Source: Ophiobolus disseminans (Eukaryota > Ascomycota > Dothideomycetes > Pleosporales > Phaeosphaeriaceae). Taken from it: a stretch of 64,000 nucleotides of DNA. This document shows, piece by piece, positions 11,332 to 22,600 of this stretch. The stretch is taken from the NCBI GenBank assembly GCA_010093685.1, contig MU006217.1, forward strand, positions 1,657,644 to 1,721,643. Direction: 5' to 3'. Positions within the stretch are counted from its first letter, which is position 1. The number at the start of each line of letters is the position of its first letter. The position numbers and the translations under genes are program-made. Under the pieces are notes generated by a model. That model did no database searches and was not told the origin of the DNA. It worked only from the letters and a program-made list of their open reading frames with translations.

Positions 11332-13202
11332 ATGAGCCAACTCTTTCTCCAGCATGATGGCGCGTGTCCCCTAGGCATCCAGCAGCTTCATGCTGAGGCT
11401 GCCTTCTCTCCAGCAATCCCAGCGACACCGGAAGTGGAAGCGGGTGCTCCCTGCCCCGAGACAGCGGTACCTCGTGGGTGTGTCCACACGCCCACACACG
11501 ACTTCCCTTCGCTTCTCGACGTTTCTCTTCCACAACCCCAACCCCAGCCCCTCCCGCTGCGATCCGCCGAAACGCCGATCGAGCTTCACGAGGATCGTCC
11601 GCACTTTGATCTGGATTTCGCTGGCGCGCTTCCTTCGACTAACGTTTCGCTTCCCACACCCACAATAATCAAGACTGCGCACAACCTGCGTCTCCCTTCC
11701 TTTGATGAACTAGGTATTGCTGCACCCCACCCTGACCGACTTCCTCTTCGACCAAACCACTTCTTCTCTCCGGCCCTCGGTGCTGGGCCATTGTCGAAGC
11801 CAGAGGACCCTCTCCATGCCCTCAGCCCGCCACTGGACCATCATCACGAGGTTGCTACGGCCGCCGAAGTACCCACGCCAAATCCAAAGGCTGCCAGACC
11901 GCAAGTGGAACGTGTCATTTCAACCTTCACTCCTCCTTCGGAACCAGGGGCGTTCCATTGGGGGCCCATCCTGAGTGTCAGACCGGGCGGGTTGGGCTCT
12001 CCACCGAGTTCTGACCCTGGTGTATCACCGAACCTCAACGTGACCGCCAGTGCGACGGCTCCTGGCCGATCTCCCATCATAGTCCCTATTCCCGCCGAGC
12101 TAAGCGACGCTTTGAGCATGGCTGCTTGGGTCGAAGAGGCCAAGAACACTATCAGTATGTGCTTGCTATGCGATTTGCGAAAATGTCTTGCTCATTTCTT
12201 GCAGTTACCGAATCAGGGTGTCTTGACTTAGACTCAGTAAAAGTGCTCTCTCACGCGCTACCATGTCCATCGGTAACCGGCCATCTCTTCGGCCAGTTGA
12301 TTGCCACGATCCATGACCGGACTACGACACATACCTCGTGGATCAACGTTTTCCATGCGCTACCCGGCCGCTATACACTCTCGGATCTTCCAAAGTCTCC
12401 GCCATCAACACCTGGACCTGCAGTGGGAGGAGACGAGTATTTTACAAGCAAAGTCTTCGACAGCGCCGTCGCGATACCCGACTATCAACTCGACTCGAAG
12501 CTCTTACCACCCTCTCCGAGGCCTGTAGTACCGCCTGGCAGCATCAACATCTCGGTTGTAGAACGATATATCCCCCCCACCAACACCAATGAGTACGCTG
12601 AGATGTTCAGCTTGAGAGGTCGATCCCTGCTCTACGATCGTCTCAGTGAGTTGTCAACCAACAATGGCATCCTTTTCTTCATCTACCCTACTCGGACAGG
12701 TGCCAAGACGTTCATGCAACAGTATCTCGGGCCTATCATCGAGCCACTCCTCCGGACTGTGACCGTGGTACATGACCTACATTCCGAACTTAGCAGAAGC
12801 CTTGGTCATATGGCTGCCGTCAACTATCTGGACGAATATGAGCCGCTCGCGGAGCACGTCCAGTCATTTTGTAGTAAGGTGACGGAACGTGCAAACAGCT
12901 CAACAACCAACGGCGAGGGACGAATATCCTACGAAGTGATCCACGCATCCAAGGAAGAAATACTATTGAGCAGAACAGCGTGGGCGGACGACTGGTGGAT
13001 CAAGCAAGAGAAGCCGCGCATACGAGATGCCATAACTAAGTACTTTCGCAAATCGAAGAAGCTACCAACTGGCGAACTTACAGGAGCCCACCTCATACAG
13101 GAAGTCCTCGAAGGAGTCTCAACGCGAGAATATTATGATGGTCCGCCAACAAGGGGCGTGGAAGTTGGAATGTTCATCATCAAGAAGTCACGTAGTGCAT
13201 AG
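11332..13202 (+). CDS. conserved fungal protein of unknown function, 606 aa
   Basis: Exons 11332..12154 and 12205..13202, with a 50 nt intron (GTATGT ... TTGCAG) that joins KNTI-TESGCLDLD in frame. The first about 270 residues are Pro/Ser-rich and low complexity, with many PLP and PSP stretches. The C-terminal half is globular and looks conserved: INISVVERYIPPTNTNEYAEMF, LLYDRLSELSTNNGILFFIYPTR, TFMQQYLGPIIEPLLRTVTVV, and WADDWWIKQEKPRIRDAITKYF. I recognise this as a type of ascomycete-specific protein but cannot attach a function. The start chosen (MSQLFLQHDG) is the first Met after the unlikely leader. Adenylate-type or methyltransferase motifs are absent. Confidence 0.8.
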
Positions 13203-14674
13203 GTTGCAGACCTGACATTCCGAGGTGCAGCCGGGTCCCATCCCGCACAAGGATGGACTAACGATCGGCCTCAAGCCGATACGACACTACGAGAAGCGAG
13301 TCAACAGCATGGCATTTTATGAGAGGGTACTTTGCATGAATGAAAGCGTGGAGACCTTGATTCTGCATAGCATGGCATGGCGTTTGAACGGGCTCTAAGA
13401 TGATGCTAAAAGCGAAGGGCAGGCAACAAATAATGATAATACACGTACGACATGGAAGATTGATCGTTGAGGTTTAAGCACGTATGCGAGCCGACCAGGA
13501 ACGTGCACACATCGTCGAAAGACCAAGCAAGATCGTGGTGATGATCGCCGAGTTGCTGCATGTGAAGTGAAATATTTGAGGATTACATGCGATTCTTACA
13601 TCCTCTCAGAAGCAGCCCAGTAATAGCTAAAGTAGTCTTTAGCATGGATCTGTGGAGGGGCTCATGGGAACTCGAGGCTGTCCGAGCCCCGATTTCAGCT
13701 GTTGTATTTTCCTGGCATGCGCCGATGGCTTCTCTGTCGACTTTTCCCAATGACTAGCGTGGTGTACAACATACCCAGAAGCTATATATTCACATGTTTA
13801 CAGAGCAATGCTATCAACTTGCTGAGCTCATCGCCGGTTGGCCGAGGGCTGTGTCTAATCCCAATCAAGTTAGCGCCAATGCATGAACCATCTTGAGGGA
13901 ATCCTCGCCGTACCTGATCACTCTGCGCCTTCGACGCGCCCAACACCCAACAGGGACCCGCAATTTGCTTCACATGTTGTGAGGTGCGATACGAACAGTG
14001 ATCTCATGAGAGGTATAGTACCTGACATTGACCAGTGCTTAAACAGCTAAGGATTGAGAGCTATGCGGTGCCCAGATAGCAATGGAGGTAAGGCACTGTC
14101 CCCATGAGTACCGCGTCCTGGAACATACCCAGGAATAATGGAAAGGGACAAGGCATTTCCAATTTGTGGTGAAATGACGAACGAGAGCTAATTTATCAAA
14201 ATCGCGACGAACAGATCAAACTTCCTCGTCACTTTTTCTAATCCCTGCAACTTTCCGTCGTGTCTTACGGCACGAGGTAATACGACTCTTGAAGTTCACA
14301 CGGCTTTTTCTTCCTCGGTCGTGTCGATGTAGAGTTTTGTATGTCCTCAACAATAGCTAGTCTCTGCCTCAGGTTGGTCTGCAAACAAGCACTCCGTTCA
14401 TCGGAATGACTTCAAACGATGTTCGGGTGGCTTTCACCGCGATTTTGGAGTTACACAAACACCTGCTGGCGGGCGTGACGCACGATCGCCACTTGTTCTC
14501 GACCGCGCTGCAGCCTCCGCTCCGCTACCTAATGCGCGTGACTAGAGATCGCGGGTTCAGCCTTCCCGATATAAGTATCCACACGCTACCTCTCTGCTTC
14601 TTTGCATCGACATCACCTGTCATCACCCCGCACGACCTCAACTGGGCGCTGGAGAACATCAAAGCAACTCAGCA
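13203..14674. other. intergenic, promoter side of RING gene
   Basis: 1.5 kb without a supported gene. A 204-codon frame at 14406..15020 overlaps the start of the RING gene in another frame and is probably leader plus shadow. Confidence 0.5.
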
Positions 14675-16729
14675 ATGTCAAACCCCCAAAATAACTTCCA
14701 GCGTGAGCACGCAAAGCCGACTTCCTCAAATGCAGCCTTGGGGTCATTCTCTGTTGCTGCGCCACGTCGGCAACGTCCTTCTGCGTACCAAAGCAACCCC
14801 GCCTACAATCAAGCGGAGCTTGACTACACCGCCACGACGGCACCACCGACCTACCTCAACAACCCTCGCCCTCATCCTCACGTTCGATCAGGAGCATTGG
14901 AGGGTTTCTACCCTTACCCCTCCCAATACAACGAGCAAACACACGATTTCAATCAAGTTCACCTACCGGCATCAGGAGCCGTCGATACCTCTACATATCG
15001 CTCTCTTCATCCAAACATAACACGACCTCAAACAAGGCTTAATTCCGGTTTCGATACAGCACCTCTTACCCAAACAGCTCAGTGGCAGCAACCTCCATCT
15101 GATCGACGACCAGCATTCCATGAGTCTCCTCCACCTTATCGCGCGCACCAAGCTACACCAGACGTGAGATCACTCGAGGACATCCACTCCGAAGTGCTAC
15201 GCTTTAGAGCGGAACGAGTTCGACGTGGAGCCCTGGGTAGATCAGCATACGGACAGCCATACCAACAGGAGCAAAATCATCAACTTGTGCACAACGTTCC
15301 TCATCATGAGTATGGCCAACAGGTGGAAGAAGGCAGTGTTCCAGTATATCCGACATATTACGAGTCTCTAGGAGCACAGAATGGTGTGTACCAGGATTCT
15401 AGTCAGTTCGCCCAACTCCCTACAGGCCAATTCCCTACTCTCTCCTCCGCCTTTGCCTCCGGGGTTGATCGCAATTTTGATCAACCTGTCTTTCAGGATC
15501 CTGCGTATATAAGCAACACAGGTTTTGAGCTCCCTGCAAATTCCAATTCCGGCTTTGGTATGCCTACAGGAGGGCTTCACGTGGTTGGCAATGTTCCAGG
15601 TTCGCTTTTGTCCGCTGTTGATCCCGGGTCCGCAATGCATCATCTCGCGAACGGTGGATACATGCAGAATGTCGAGCGAGCGTGGGAGGCGGTAGAGCAG
15701 TACGGGCCTGCCAATCCACAGCAAGAAGGCGATATTTTCTCAAACACTCCTGCTCCACAATACGGTAGCTTCACAGGTACTGGAGATCGACACGACATGA
15801 CAGCTGCGCAGGCGCGGGTGCAAGAACTGGTGGAACAGCGTACTCGCCAAGTGCAGGTTTCAATGGAACAACGTAGTCGCCATATGCAGTATGCTCGTTG
15901 GCGGGCTCGAAGACCAGTAGATCTTCGACCGCCCCCGCCAGCGCACGTGCAGCATTTCACAACATTACCAGCTGCAGATTCGTCCCACGATGCAGACTGT
16001 CCTATCTGTCATGACCCGTACGACGATGGCGAGCATACAGCCATACAACTGCAAAATGTGGCATGCACTCATGTCTTCGGCCACTGCTGCTTGCAAGAGT
16101 GGGTGAACTCTGGCATGCAAAATGCTCACAAATGCCCTTCCTGCCGTCAGAGCTTGGCCGGCGCGCTTGCAGTACCGCAAAACCGACCTCCTCGTAATCC
16201 ATATGCCGCGCCAACCGGCCCTGCTGACGAGTCGACCGCATCAGTCAGCATGCTACCTGGTCCCCGACAGCGAAGACAAGCGGTATTGGAAGACATGGCG
16301 CGAGCTACATGGGAAGCTCGTGAGTATCGCGCGAGACAAGAGAGCGATCAGCGGGATTTTGTGGCACCGCTCCAGACTCATGTACCTACTACCGTCAGAC
16401 GGGGAGGAGCAGTAGCAGAACCCTCCGCCCCTTCCAATCCTCCAGAGCGAACAACCCCAAACGACTATCGCCAGCTTGCACAGGATCTTATAAACCGCAC
16501 AATGGCCCGAAATCAACAGCAGCTGGCGAGATTCGACGCAGAGGCCGCCGCTCGTACTGCAAACGCTCAGGCTACCGGACTGCAAGAGGCGAGTGCCTTG
16601 GTTGCGCGCATCGCCGAAGAGCGAACCGCAATCGTACAACGACAACAAGAGCAAACCGCCTATATGCGTGAACGTGTAGTCCGCGAGGTTCAAGGATTCG
16701 CGCGCAGTCGGGCTGGACGTCAGATATAG
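14675..16729 (+). CDS. RING-finger protein, probable E3 ubiquitin ligase, 684 aa
   Basis: Single exon. The first about 430 residues are disordered, rich in Gln, Pro, Tyr and Asn. A RING finger follows at about residues 439-492: CPICHDPYDDGEHTA, then ACTHVFGHCCLQEW and HKCPSCRQS. Spacing fits C-x2-C ... C-x-H-x2-G-x2-C ... C-x2-C. The usual fifth ligand of RING-H2 (H in C-x-H-x-F-H) is Gly, a variant common in fungal RING proteins with a HVFG core. The C-terminal about 180 residues are Gln/Arg/Ala-rich and likely helical. No membrane segment is seen. Substrate and partners are unknown. Confidence 0.85.
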   Translation: MSNPQNNFQREHAKPTSSNAALGSFSVAAPRRQRPSAYQSNPAYNQAELDYTATTAPPTYLNNPRPHPHVRSGALEGFYPYPSQYNEQTHDFNQVHLPASGAVDTSTYRSLHPNITRPQTRLNSGFDTAPLTQTAQWQQPPSDRRPAFHESPPPYRAHQATPDVRSLEDIHSEVLRFRAERVRRGALGRSAYGQPYQQEQNHQLVHNVPHHEYGQQVEEGSVPVYPTYYESLGAQNGVYQDSSQFAQLPTGQFPTLSSAFASGVDRNFDQPVFQDPAYISNTGFELPANSNSGFGMPTGGLHVVGNVPGSLLSAVDPGSAMHHLANGGYMQNVERAWEAVEQYGPANPQQEGDIFSNTPAPQYGSFTGTGDRHDMTAAQARVQELVEQRTRQVQVSMEQRSRHMQYARWRARRPVDLRPPPPAHVQHFTTLPAADSSHDADCPICHDPYDDGEHTAIQLQNVACTHVFGHCCLQEWVNSGMQNAHKCPSCRQSLAGALAVPQNRPPRNPYAAPTGPADESTASVSMLPGPRQRRQAVLEDMARATWEAREYRARQESDQRDFVAPLQTHVPTTVRRGGAVAEPSAPSNPPERTTPNDYRQLAQDLINRTMARNQQQLARFDAEAAARTANAQATGLQEASALVARIAEERTAIVQRQQEQTAYMRERVVREVQGFARSRAGRQI

Positions 16730-16856
16730 CGGGAGTTTGAGAACGGCGGTGGAAATCATGTGCAAGGAAATCTGATAGACATACTGTGAGATGGAGTTAT
16801 GAGCACTTCAAGATAGATCAATGGCGAATGGATTTGAGGTAAGTGTACTTGATCAT

Positions 16857-18631
16857 CTACTTCTCAACGACCCCAACAATTCTTGCCTTGATACCCTCGC
16901 TTTTCAGATCTGTCATGCCTAGGAAACAGTCGTTCGTTGTGAGCACGTCTCTCTCCTCGACCGTGTCGTAGATTTCAGTGTCGAGTCGACGCCATAACAA
17001 TGCGATGGCGAAGTACAGTTCTGATATGGCGAGGCTGGTGTTTGTTAGCTTGTGTCTATTGGAAATGAGAAACTCAAGTATGCCCGTGGAGGCGCATCGT
17101 GACCCATGAAAACTCCTCTAGAGCTTCACGACCACACCGAGAACGAATTTATAGACTTACTTCATGCCCAAACAATTCCTAGTCCCACGCCCGAACGCGA
17201 AAAGATTGCGCTTCAATTCAGGGTTGTCGAGCCACCGCTGGGGCTGGAAATCGAGAGGGTCGGGGAAAACGTTCGGGTCCATGTGCAGAAGGTGTGAGGA
17301 CTGCATGACCGGTGTCCCGCGCGGAATGGTCCACTGCTTGTAGATGAGATCTTCGTGCGTCGCGATGCGTGGTTGTCGTGAGGCGACGCCGTGGGCGACG
17401 CGTAGGCCTTCGTTTATGACGGCGGACTGCGACTGTAAGTATGGCCCTGGCTCAGAATGATATGAGATGTTTGACGTACAAGGTATGGCAGCGCCTCCAA
17501 CTGCGCCAGGCTGACTGCACTGTCTGGTTGCGACAACACCGTCTTCAACTCATCTCTCAGCTTCTCCCCCACATCGTGCTTCTTCATCAGATAGTACGTC
17601 GTAACAGCCAACGTCCTTGCTGTAGTCTCCGTCCCCGCGCCCAAGATAACATGACTCTCGCCCATCAAGCGCATCGGCAGTTTCTCTTCCGCACTCATCT
17701 TGCCATCCCTAATCTCATGAAAAACCGTCCGCTGGACATCTCTCTTTTCATCCTCTCCCGCAAGAATCCGTACAATCTTAGGCAGCATTTGATGCGTCCA
17801 TGTATTTATCCGCGCCATATCCGCATTGAACCTCGCCATCACGTTGGGCGGAATATCGTAAAGCGTGTTGACGAGCCATGGGAATTGTCGACCCAAGGGC
17901 CTCATTTGGATTCCGCCGTGAAGCATCTCGAGCCAGTCTTTGCCGTACTGCGGGTACTCGAGACTGTTCATGCTTTCGCCGAAGCAGTACGCGCTTATGA
18001 TGTCCATGGTCATTGCTGCGAATGCGTTGTTCAGGTTGACTGTCTCCTCGTCCTTTAGTCGCTGAACGAGTCTCTCGACGCTGCTGAGAACGAGAGGCTC
18101 GAGTGCTTGCACGCTTCTTTTGCTAAAGAAGTTGGACACGGCGCTGCGACGCGATTTGTGCAGATCATGGTCCATGGCTTCGAGCATTGAGCCCGCCATT
18201 GTTCGGGAGCCGGAGTGGTGCATCCACGAGCAACGATCTCGTCGGTGGTTTGCGCCAGAGGCGTAGATGGTGTCGAAGTACTCATGATCGTGGATGTGGA
18301 TGTGTCTGGGGTTGATGCGCACAATGGGGCCGTATTGCTCGTGGAGTTGCTTGATTCTGAACCCGTATTGGAACTGATATGGATACACGTCGTAGTAGAA
18401 TTCGTACCAGTAGGTTAGCGCTGCTAACTTTTTTGGTTGTTAGAGTAGATATACATGGAGATGGGGAAGTGCATTTACTTTCGGACCTGGCAACTTTGCG
18501 AGTGGATGAAAGTGGATGCGATATATGCTCACTGCGATATAATACGCAATCCATGCTACAAAAGCATACTGAAAGGCATTTGACAACGCCAAGGTAAGGA
18601 AAGAAATGGGAATTCCTTCAGGATTCGACAT
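16857..18631 (-). CDS. cytochrome P450 monooxygenase, 516 aa
   Basis: Four exons: 18631..18479, 18427..17480, 17432..17161, 17034..16857, with introns of 51, 47 and 126 nt. The N-terminus is a membrane anchor (FVAWIAYYIAVSIY) followed by the hinge LAKLPGPK. The I-helix reads ILGAGTETTART, the K-helix EXXR is E375-G-L-R378, and the heme loop is FAFGRGTRNCLGMN with the proximal ligand Cys454. The second exon starts LAALTYWYEFYYDVYPYQFQYG, common in fungal P450s acting on secondary metabolites or xenobiotics. Length and motifs are intact, so it should be active; the substrate cannot be read from the sequence. No biosynthetic backbone gene lies next to it. Confidence 0.92.
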
Positions 18632-20389
18632 TGCTCGCGATGCATTCCAAGTGTCGAGCTCGACCGGGATATAAGAGGCAGTGCTCCCCCGTCAGCAACG
18701 TGATCGACTTCGCTCCATCAAGCGGTCTTCGTTCAGCTTGCAGCATATGAGATGGTTCACCTCCCCTCTATTCTGAAGTTGTCAGATGTATTTCCATCTG
18801 CCTTAATCAGCCGATTTGGCGATGATGCGTTCGAAGTGTGCGACCAATGAGAGCAAGATTGCTACAATCGGTGGGAAGAACGCCTGGTCAGCTCTGACTC
18901 AGCTGAGACTTATTCGACAGACGAAAAGACTGGGCGCTGACATGGCGTACACTCGCAAATGGAGGGTATTAATGCATTCATCAGATACCCGTACTGGTAT
19001 ATCCCGATGTAGCGATGCAACTCCGATGCTCAATTCCTGCTAGCGAAGCAACGAGCAAATAAGTTTGTAGCCGACAATCGATACTGACATGGTGACTATA
19101 CACATCAAACGGCTGAATGATGCCGTCGAACACGATCTGTTCCCGATGGGTCCCCATTCACTGTGGTCTTGACTTGGCAAGGGGATAGGACATACCGCGG
19201 CCCCCGAATGCGCAGATGCGTCGAGACTCGGAAATATGTTTTCGTTGCATCCTGTCGCCATATTATCCGCCCCCATCGGTGACAATTTGATGACGTGACG
19301 GGGTGGAGGATTCCAAGGTTCGCACTCATCTCGGACTAGCTTCTTCCTGCATCATTTCTCGTCGTGCCCCGGCCCCGCAAACCACGATGAGTAGTGTAAC
19401 GGCCAGTGGAAGGTTAACGAGGGGCGCGGATGCAACACACAAACAAAGGTGGTGGACTCCAACACAGGCGAGCAGCGCACAGACCAAGGGGCAGGGGAAG
19501 TTAGTCCACGTGGCGGAGCGCCATGCCTACCCTAGTCGGACATCGCTTTTCTTCGCGGCACCAGGGATCATTATTCTCCGCAACCGCGTACCCGACATCT
19601 GTTGAGAAGCTCTCGACTTATTGATGTGCGCTTTATCGATAGCTTTTTCGCCTAAGGCCGTGGCTGAAACACTGGATCAAGCGGCACTGCGGGTGATCCG
19701 TAGTACCCCTGTCCCCTGCTGACGACCGTCACGTTCCGAGGCGTCAAAGTCATTTCAAACGTAAAGTCAACAAACATCACACCTCTATGATTCGCTGATC
19801 GGCAGACAGAAGAAATCTCGGCGCACGCCGGATCCACCGTGCCTCTTGCGCTCTGACATTTCCACCCCAGGAAGGCTTTGACATGTACTCCACTTTGGAG
19901 ATGAGCGACATGTTGGAGTGAGACAAATCTTGCCTTCGAAAATTTAGTGCAAAAAGCTGAAACGGAGCCGACGCTGTGAGCTCAAGGCAGACACTCGCGT
20001 TGGTTGCATGCCGTAGAGTGGACCCATTCTCGCGCCGAGCATGGCTTCAGTGGCGTTAATTAGCTTCGGTGTACCTACGTTAGCGCGTGAACCTCCCGTA
20101 ATCCAAGGCGCGAATTCCAGGAACAGAGTCTGGCTGGGCGTGGCAGGGCTGAGCTGAGCGGAGGTGCTTCCTCACAATCGGCCCAATACAAAAAGCATGC
20201 CCCCTCGCTCTGTTTGTTCAGCACGCTTCAATCTCTCAGTCGCGCAGTCACTCTCTTCAGTCACTCTTTGACTAGTCACTCATTCCATAGCTCTGGAGCT
20301 ACCTGTCTTTCACTGCTTATCATTCTTGAAGAATTCGATCTTTCTCTACCCTACCCTACGTAACGCCTCTCCCAGACCTTACTCCCATC
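18632..20389. promoter_or_regulatory. divergent intergenic region, P450 and LPMO promoters
   Basis: 1.76 kb between the start codons of the leftward P450 and the rightward LPMO. On the P450 side the motif TTATATC lies about 40 bp before the start codon. On the LPMO side a pyrimidine-rich leader precedes the ATG. No supported gene is inside. Confidence 0.5.
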
Positions 20390-21303
20390 ATGTCTAAGAT
20401 CTTCCAAACCGGCCTCCTAGCCGTTCTCATCGCCAGTGTTGCCGGCCACACATCCGTCGAGCAGTTCGAAGCAGGCGGCAAGACCTACCCAGGTTTCCGT
20501 CAAGCCTCCAAGCAGGATCCCGGCAACCAGTCACCTGCTTGGTGGACCAACCAGGGTTGGGGTTACCAGCCCGTATTCGGCGACAAATTGTCCCACCCGT
20601 ACGTGCTTACAAATATGTTCACCCATCTTCATGTTGCTGACCATAATCAAGTGATATCATTGCGCACAAAGACGCCTCGCCGTCTCCCTATACCGCCGAG
20701 GCTCCCGCCGGATCCAAGGTTACCTTCCACTGGCACCATGAAGGTTCGTGCGGAGCTGGCGAAGACGGCTGGGATTGCTCCCACCATGGCTTCACCGCAA
20801 CATACCTCGCCCCATGCAACGGCGACTGCAAGAACGTCGACAAGACCAAGCTTGAGTTCTTCAAGATCCACGAGAGCGCCCTGATCGATTACCGTCCCGG
20901 CCGCTTCTCTCAAGGCAGCAAGCAAGGACAAGTTGGTTACTGGGGCACCGATGCCATCTTCTACGATGGCGGCAACGCACAGAGTGTCACAATTCCCAAT
21001 CAGATTCCCAGCGGCAACTATGTCCTCCGTACTGAGGTCATGTCGATTCACAACAATGGCGACGTGTCGCAGCGTCAATTCTGGCCCCAGGCATTCAACA
21101 TCAAGGTCACTGGAGGCAAAGATGGTGCCCAGCTGCCCGCAAGCAAGAAGGCTACCGAGCTGTACTCCGCCAACGACGCTCTCCTGAAGTGGGACCTCTA
21201 CTGGCACGATGCTGGCAAGACCATTCCCAATGCCCCTGGCCCTGCGCTCGCGTTCCCTTCAAGCAAGGTGACCCGAAGCCACCCAAGGGATTTTTCTTCT
21301 TAG
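20390..21303 (+). CDS. AA9 lytic polysaccharide monooxygenase, 286 aa
   Basis: Exons 20390..20598 and 20652..21303; the 53 nt intron (GTACGT ... AAG) restores DKLSHP-DIIAHKD. A signal peptide of 19 residues would be cut to expose His20 as the mature N-terminal His (G-HTSVEQF), the first ligand of the copper histidine brace. The second His lies in DCSHHGFTATYLAPC and the axial position in RQFWPQAFNIKVTG is Phe rather than the more usual Tyr. Other AA9 features are FHWHHEGSCG and the YVLRTEVMSIH strand. The enzyme oxidatively cleaves cellulose or related glucans outside the cell. No CBM1 is attached. The last about 20 residues (after PGPALAFPSSK) are unlike the family and may reflect an altered 3' end. 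Confidence 0.88.
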
Positions 21304-22600
21304 ACGTATCATTTGGCGTGGGACGGACAGCGGCATGATATACATTAACTTCTACTTTCTGGGTTTCCGGGGCAAAAAGGCTACGCGTGGGACGCATGGG
21401 CATGGGCATGATGACTTGATTCTTCTTCTTCTTGCTGGCTTTATGCCAGCTCTTCTTTCAACTTGGTGCCTCGAATGGCTTTGCATATATACCAATGACT
21501 ACATTTTTCCATCCACATGTCTTACTGGTACCCTTAAACGTCGCATTGTTACCGCCAAAGGCCGCCACATCGTATCGATGGGTGAATGTCTAATGTTTGA
21601 GCTGGTTGATTGACGTCTCAGCCTTGCGCCACTTTTATCTGCCGCTCCATTCACAGCATGGCACGTCACGTATCTGGGACCACGAGCGAGTGCCCGAGTC
21701 CGCGAGCTCACAAGCCCGCAGCTCTGGACGACAGTCTATTGGTAAATGTATGTATTTGCTCTCACGAAACCCGGCCAATGATTATCAAAGTCATTGTACA
21801 CTCGTATACTCTCGGTGGTCCTGCGATTTTACATTCAGTGTAGCCATAATGCTCCTCAACGAGATGTCGGACGCTGTAGATGGGGACATATCATCTCCTG
21901 TACCTGCACTGAAGCCTGCATGATGAAAGGCAGCGGATGCGATGGTGACAGCCAGGTCTCATCCAAACCCCAAACGGGCGGAAAGCATTCTGAAGATGGA
22001 TAGCCAACGAGGGTCGTATGATGTGATGTTCTTGATCCAGATATACATGGGTGCGTGCATCGGGTAAAGAAAGAAACTGGACAGCAATCAAAATGGTGTA
22101 CAACATCGGCCTGCTAGTCCGAACGGTCGACCTCCGCGCCTGCGCTACGTTGCACCCTTGTTGGCATGTTGCTATTTGTCATCCCAAGCTCCAACATTGC
22201 ACAGCAAACTCGAATGCGCAGCTTGTCCACAGCTAATCTTATCAGTAACGCATCAGAGTGTCATAACAAGGGATAGGCAACAAAGACCGGGCTATGATGC
22301 AGTCCTACTTACGTGCATTTAGGGGCATGAAAAATAGACTTCGTATTGTTGGTGTCTAGCGGTCGAAATCGGATCAACATGTGGCCATGTGTGTAGCGCC
22401 GGCTTACATCGCAAAAGGAGAGACCACAGGTGACGTGCACTTGTTGGCGTGCCTCGGCCTACGTACCGATACTCGTCGCGCCTCCTTCAGCTCCACCGAC
22501 GCGTCATCAACAGAAGCGCGAAACATTCCAAGACGCGACGACCAGCGCCGTCGAACATCGAACTACCTACAGCATACGCGCCAATCTTCCTTGGAGCTTC
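21304..22600. other. convergent intergenic region, nothing recognised
   Basis: 1.3 kb between the ends of the LPMO gene and the NLR-like pseudogene. Open frames up to 111 codons have no recognisable features. Confidence 0.5.

Noticed and set aside
14406..15020. 204-codon frame overlapping the RING gene start
   Set aside because: Its second half is the RING gene read in another frame; the first half shows no family features and is probably leader.
20390..20884. 164-codon continuous frame at the LPMO start
   Set aside because: After 20598 it reads through the intron and loses AA9 homology; the spliced frame restores it.
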